Positions 15,452 through 19,138 of a DNA stretch of 19,138 nucleotides are shown in pieces (position 1 is the stretch's first letter; each line of letters opens with the position of its first letter). The position numbers were made by a program, and so were the translations under genes. The DNA is taken from assembly GCA_035630195.1 (NCBI GenBank), contig DASQLD010000169.1:1-19138 (forward strand), written 5' to 3'. The stretch is from DASQDN01 sp035630195 (GTDB lineage Bacteria > Acidobacteriota > Terriglobia > Bryobacterales > Bryobacteraceae). Below the pieces are notes generated by a model. That model did not search any database. It was not told the DNA's origin and was given only the letters and a program-made list of their open reading frames with translations.

Positions 15452-16039
15452 TCAGAACGTCAGGCCGATCAGGACCTGCGCGGCATTGCGGCCAGGCACG
15501 AAAGAATCGACAATTGACTGGGCGAAGTTGCTGCTCTCCCATCGCGTATAACGAAATTCCGGAGTGACGTGCATAGGTCCGGCACGAAATTGGAAACCAG
15601 CCGATGCAACCCATCCGATCGTATTTTGTTCCGTGCTGCCGAAAAGGTACGACGGGACGCTTCCAAAGTCGTTGATGTGCCGCACGCTCACACCAGCGCC
15701 GAAGACCGGAGCGATCATCGCCTTTCCCGCAGTGAACTTAGCCATCACAGGAAACTCCCACGAGTCCGCATGTGTGGCAGCCGACAATCCCCCGAACTGT
15801 CCAAAATTCAGGCTCTGGCGATTGTAGAGCGCGTCCCCTTCAACAGAGAAGCCCAACGGTAGACGAACCCCTAGAGTGGGTCCGACAACGTAGGTCCTGT
15901 TGATCGAACCGCTGCCGTACGTATTCGCAAGGCTCGCAGGACTGTCGCTGACTAGCGCGCCGCCGCGTCCTCCGAAGATAATCGGACTCGCGCCGAACGC
16001 GCTGATCGAAAGGACTAAGAAACTGGAAAGCAACCGCAT
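15452..16039 (-). CDS. Outer-membrane beta-barrel protein, secreted
   Basis: The 195-residue product starts with a short Sec signal (MRLLSSFLVLSISAFGA, cut near residue 17). The rest consists of alternating polar/hydrophobic strands with glycine and aromatic girdle residues: TYVVGPTLGVRLPLGFSVEG, then DALYNRQSLNF, WEFPVMAKFTAG, MIAPVFGAGVSVRH, TIGWVASAGFQFRAG and HVTPEFRYTRWESSNF. It ends in VLIGLTF. A C-terminal Phe after alternating strands is the usual outer-membrane insertion signal. The strand count suggests a small 8-strand barrel of the OmpA/OMP_b-brl type. GGAG at 16047-16050 lies 7 nt before the ATG. It is 52 bp downstream of the propeller gene, likely cotranscribed, and its role is unknown. 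Confidence 0.82.
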   Translation of the reverse strand: MRLLSSFLVLSISAFGASPIIFGGRGGALVSDSPASLANTYGSGSINRTYVVGPTLGVRLPLGFSVEGDALYNRQSLNFGQFGGLSAATHADSWEFPVMAKFTAGKAMIAPVFGAGVSVRHINDFGSVPSYLFGSTEQNTIGWVASAGFQFRAGPMHVTPEFRYTRWESSNFAQSIVDSFVPGRNAAQVLIGLTF

Positions 16040-16091
16040 TCATTCACTCCGCCATTGAGACGAAGCGTTGGCTGTCGTCAGTTTCACATTT

Positions 16092-18317
16092 CTAGCGAAC
16101 GATCACCTTCTCGACAGATTGGTTGTCGTACTCGTCCGTCACGCGAATAGCAATCGTGCGCTCACCCGCTCCCGGAGCTTCGATTGCGAGATCGTATTGC
16201 AATTCGGGAGCGTCGGATAACCGCGTCGTCGGCTGAACAACAATCCATTCGCTACCGTTCAATGAGTACTCGGCTTTGCTGATAACGCTGCGTTCATCCG
16301 TAGCGCGCCAATGCGCGTTGACCTTCGAGCCCGCTCTTGTCCCAGTGAGCGCCGTGATCCGCGGGGCAGTATTGTCAATCATGAAACGTTCGCTCTCGAT
16401 TGTTACCGAGAGCGCCTGGTCCGGAGGATTGTCAGGGGAATCGGACGCCGTCACGCGCATAACATATTCGCCGTCAGGAAACGTATTCGACTCCCAGCTA
16501 TACGACCTTTCTTTCAACTTGTCCCGAAGCAGCTTCCATTCCTGTTCCTGAACGCCTCGCATCTCGAGCTTGAACACAAGGTCATCGCTGTTCGGATCGT
16601 TGGCGAGCCATCGAACGCCCAAGCTGCCCTTGGCATACTGCATCGACTGACTCGAGGACAAACCATCCAGCGAGATCGATGGCCCATTCGGTCTCTTGCG
16701 CTGACCGAGAGGCGAAAGCGTAATTGTGTTGCTTGCGGATACATTCAGAGTCGGCGCGGGGAATCGATAGTTTGCTGGAGTGATGTCGATTTCCTCAATA
16801 ACAGGCGCGACGTTTTTCGGCATGTAAGCAAGCTCAATCTCCCGAAGCTCCGGAGAGGCGCCTTGTGTGCCGCCATTAAGCGAGATACGGTATTGCAGGA
16901 ATCGGGCCGAAGGCGATGCAATGCGAGCGCTCTCGTTGACGCGGGCCCAAGCACTCCAGTTCTTTTGTGGTCGGTCGAGATTTCCGGAGCGCGTTTCGAT
17001 GACAACTGAACCTTGATTCGGATCGCCTTTGTGACGCACCCGGCCCCAATAGGAGAAGTGCTGGGCGTCCAGCGCCTCGCTTTCAAACGATCCCGTTTTC
17101 TGTAGTTCAGGACCAACTTGATAGATCTTTCCGACGTTTCCGGTTGCTGCAAACAGCCGACCCTTCGGGCCGGCACTAAAAGCAGTGACCTGTGTGGGCG
17201 ATGCGTTTATCAGAAGCGTGCTGACAAGATCCGAATCAATGCGATAGATGTTCCCCTTGTTGCCAGTCCCGAGTATCGCCCGGCCTTGCGAATCGAAGCC
17301 AACGGCGTAGACAATGTCTTGCGCATGCTGCCAGATGCGTTGCGGGTAATTGTCCGTGCCGATGCGATAGACCTCAGATCCGCCCGTCACCGATGAAGCG
17401 ACGGGCGCCGGAGCGATTGGCGTAATGGGCGGGGGCGCCGCGCCTCTGGCTCCGCCCGCGCCGCTCATCGGGGCGGGCGCCAGTGCGGGAGTCGGAATCG
17501 CTAAAGGACCAGGCGTGCTTATGGACCCTGAACCGGTCTTGTTGCCGACCGCGGCAGCAACGATGACACCCGCTTCGTTGACGGCTACGCTCGTCACTTC
17601 ACGCTTGGCGGTCTGGTGCAAAACGAACCCGGCGCCAGTAGGAGAGATGCGGAGAATCAGTCCGCCCGGCTCAGTACCGACGATGATATTGTCTTTCGAA
17701 TCGATCGCTAATGACCGGGCGTGCGTCTCTTCGGTCTTGAAGAAGCTCGCGCCCTTCCCGTCGGCGCCGACCTTATGGATCTCGCCGCCATCACCGGTCG
17801 CGACGAAGAGTTCACCCGTACTATTGAAGGCGATCGCCCAGATGTATTTAGCTTTGGGATCGTAAAACGTGTCGAACTTGCCATTCGCGTCGACGCGATA
17901 AACCTTGCCGTCCGGAGCGGTCGCAACGAACACCCGATCCTGCTTATCGATTGCAATGGACTGGATCTGCAGCCCGGGGAGTTCCGCGACCACACGCGAT
18001 TTGCCAGTCGATTCAACTGCGATCAGCTTAGAGTTCGCGTTGGCCGGACTTCCACCGCCCGTGTAGAGGGTGCCCTTCGAGTCCGAGGCCAAGGTCCAGA
18101 GATAAGCCACGGATGGATCGGCGAGTTCGCGAAACACCGGAGCCAGGGTGAGCCGCCCGTCGCTGCTCAGCGACAGATTTTCGAGCGTTCCCTTTTCAAA
18201 GTCGGCTTGCCCCGCGTGGACCCAACTCTTTGTTTCTACGGCATAAGCGGTCGATGAGAGCGCGGCAATCACAAACGAGGCGGCGGCACACGACGCCAGG
18301 CGAAAGGTTCGAATCAT
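16092..18317 (-). CDS. Secreted beta-propeller protein with Ig-like C-terminus
   Basis: The 741-residue product has a Sec signal with cleavage after AYA at about 26. Residues about 70-258 and 315-400 are propeller repeats ending in similar strands (GKVYRVD, GEIHKVG, GGLILRI, SEVYRIG, GNIYRID, GKIYQVG), with NHL/SMP-30-like phrases such as IAIDKQDRVFVAT. A Pro/Ala/Gly/Ser-rich stretch (about 261-313) splits the propeller in two. Residues about 418-500 form a beta domain with ARFLQYRISL and SPELREIELAY. The end (about 650-741) is Ig/cadherin-like (AHWRATDERSVISKAEYSLN, then GERTIAIRVTDEYDN). It should be periplasmic or surface-located and may bind protein or glycan. The start is 20 nt after the stop of the upstream S55-type gene, so the two form an operon. 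Confidence 0.88.
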   Translation of the reverse strand: MIRTFRLASCAAASFVIAALSSTAYAVETKSWVHAGQADFEKGTLENLSLSSDGRLTLAPVFRELADPSVAYLWTLASDSKGTLYTGGGSPANANSKLIAVESTGKSRVVAELPGLQIQSIAIDKQDRVFVATAPDGKVYRVDANGKFDTFYDPKAKYIWAIAFNSTGELFVATGDGGEIHKVGADGKGASFFKTEETHARSLAIDSKDNIIVGTEPGGLILRISPTGAGFVLHQTAKREVTSVAVNEAGVIVAAAVGNKTGSGSISTPGPLAIPTPALAPAPMSGAGGARGAAPPPITPIAPAPVASSVTGGSEVYRIGTDNYPQRIWQHAQDIVYAVGFDSQGRAILGTGNKGNIYRIDSDLVSTLLINASPTQVTAFSAGPKGRLFAATGNVGKIYQVGPELQKTGSFESEALDAQHFSYWGRVRHKGDPNQGSVVIETRSGNLDRPQKNWSAWARVNESARIASPSARFLQYRISLNGGTQGASPELREIELAYMPKNVAPVIEEIDITPANYRFPAPTLNVSASNTITLSPLGQRKRPNGPSISLDGLSSSQSMQYAKGSLGVRWLANDPNSDDLVFKLEMRGVQEQEWKLLRDKLKERSYSWESNTFPDGEYVMRVTASDSPDNPPDQALSVTIESERFMIDNTAPRITALTGTRAGSKVNAHWRATDERSVISKAEYSLNGSEWIVVQPTTRLSDAPELQYDLAIEAPGAGERTIAIRVTDEYDNQSVEKVIVR

Positions 18318-18337
18318 TAAGCAGATCTTCTTGTGGA

Positions 18338-19138
18338 CTATTTGACGGTAATTTTCAGCGCCTGGCTGCCGTTAACGACGAACTCGAACGGTACCGAAGC
18401 TTGTTGGTATGTGCTGTCGCCCGAACTGACGAGGGGGCGGCTGGCGGCACGGCTGGCCTGCATCACGTTCAGCACGGAGGCGGGCAGACTCGGCATGGTC
18501 TTATCGTCTTCATAGAATGTCGGACGGTTCTGCACCAACGACACATAAAGTCGATTGTTGCTGCGTTCCTGGTTCAGAAGAGATACGGTTTCGGGAATAT
18601 CCATGAAGCGGTTCGCCGTCGCTGCGACACTTTGCCGGCGATTGAGCGTTTCTGCATCGCTCAACAGAATGCGATGTTCGCCCTTCGGCATGCCCGCCGG
18701 GATCTTGACGGTGATTTCGCGCTCAATGCGCTCGCCGCGGAATGGCCGCAGATAGACTTTGACGGGAACTTCCGAGCCTGCCTGTACTTCGGGGGTTGGT
18801 AGCCAGGCTTGTTCGAGGGTGGCAATGCGTCGCTCGGGAAGAAGGTCAATGGTCGCGTTGACGCTCTTCAGACGCGGCATCTTTACGGCATTTCCGAAGA
18901 GCCGATTGAACTTGTCGCCCCAATAACCTGCCAGCACCATTGAGGTAGGCACGGGAAGCTCGCCGGGAGCGAGCATGGTCGCGAGTGACACACTCTGCTG
19001 TCCATCGAGTTCGATCTCACCGGTGAATCGATAGGTCGCCTCCTCGGCAAAGTCGTTCATGCCCGACACCGAGTTGAACAGCGTCACCATCATTAGATAA
19101 GGAGTCCACTTCTGGTGGACGAAGACGTTGAACTTGAG
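18338..19138 (-). CDS. SpoIVB peptidase S55-family protein (C-terminal part, cut by window edge)
   Basis: The frame is open to the window edge on its 5' side: the 15 codons before the first internal Met (19093) read LKFNVFVHQKWTPYL. The visible 267 residues are therefore the C-terminal part of a longer protein. Blocks such as VQAGSEVPVKVYLRPFRGER, EITVKIPAGMPKGEHRILLSDAETLN and TVSLLNQERSNNRLYVSLVQ match, as far as I recall, the long C-terminal beta region of secreted S55-type proteins of Acidobacteria. The protease domain itself would lie outside the window and is not seen, so enzymatic activity cannot be judged. The next gene begins 20 nt downstream, which implies one transcript and perhaps joint function at the cell envelope. 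Confidence 0.75.
   Translation of the reverse strand, partial: LKFNVFVHQKWTPYLMMVTLFNSVSGMNDFAEEATYRFTGEIELDGQQSVSLATMLAPGELPVPTSMVLAGYWGDKFNRLFGNAVKMPRLKSVNATIDLLPERRIATLEQAWLPTPEVQAGSEVPVKVYLRPFRGERIEREITVKIPAGMPKGEHRILLSDAETLNRRQSVAATANRFMDIPETVSLLNQERSNNRLYVSLVQNRPTFYEDDKTMPSLPASVLNVMQASRAASRPLVSSGDSTYQQASVPFEFVVNGSQALKITVK

Noticed and set aside
16311..17009. 232-codon open frame on the plus strand
   Set aside because: It is antisense to the propeller gene, is rich in Arg with no family features, and is a typical shadow of a GC-rich gene.
18282..18317. Lipoprotein signal (LASC) in the propeller protein
   Set aside because: The Cys is at residue 10, before the hydrophobic core, so a lipobox is not plausible. 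AYA at 24-26 is a normal signal peptidase I site.

Overview
The window reads as a stretch of an Acidobacteriota chromosome, most likely of the Solibacter/Bryobacter type. This is inferred from gene content and protein character: a secreted SpoIVB/S55-type protein next to a secreted beta-propeller protein, a two-domain Sua5, a bacterial ProRS with an editing insert, and tight mixed-function operons. No rRNA, tRNA, CRISPR array, transposase or integrase was found. Most of the window is conserved housekeeping DNA. The one part that looks accessory is about 7.98-9.6 kb.

Layout. (1) 1-1483, minus: an enoyl-CoA hydratase/isomerase family gene, ribH and nusB (cut by the window edge), joined with 0-1 nt gaps. 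(2) 1517-3325, plus: lepA, divergent from the hydratase across only 33 bp. (3) 3328-3813, minus: a small four-helix membrane protein, convergent with lepA. (4) 3871-5661, plus: an FAH-family hydrolase, a short transaldolase and a one-helix membrane protein, as one operon with a candidate terminator behind it. (5) 5883-7930, minus: prfB (RF2), which needs a programmed +1 frameshift to be read, overlapping the threonylcarbamoyl-AMP synthase gene tsaC/sua5. (6) 7983-9536: a divergent pair around a 294-bp, partly AT-rich spacer. One gene encodes a small protein with a Cys cluster and a sigma-region-4-like helical segment. The other encodes a helix-turn-helix regulator whose S24/LexA-like C-terminal half seems to lack the self-cleavage dyad. 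(7) 9619-12512, minus: rpiB, glyA and a GT4 glycosyltransferase. (8) 12640-15442, plus: proS and a class V aminotransferase that overlap. (9) 15452 to the window end, minus: an S55-family protein (cut by the window edge), a secreted propeller/Ig-like protein and an outer-membrane beta-barrel protein.

How the genes fit together. Translation is strongly represented: lepA, prfB, tsaC, proS and nusB. One-carbon, sugar-phosphate and riboflavin metabolism are covered by glyA, rpiB, the transaldolase and ribH. The last cluster is an envelope/secretion block. The most interesting points are the RF2 recoding site, the divergent regulator pair of unknown role, the nested inverted repeat at 5811-5871, the strong hairpin just upstream of prfB, and the S55-propeller pair.
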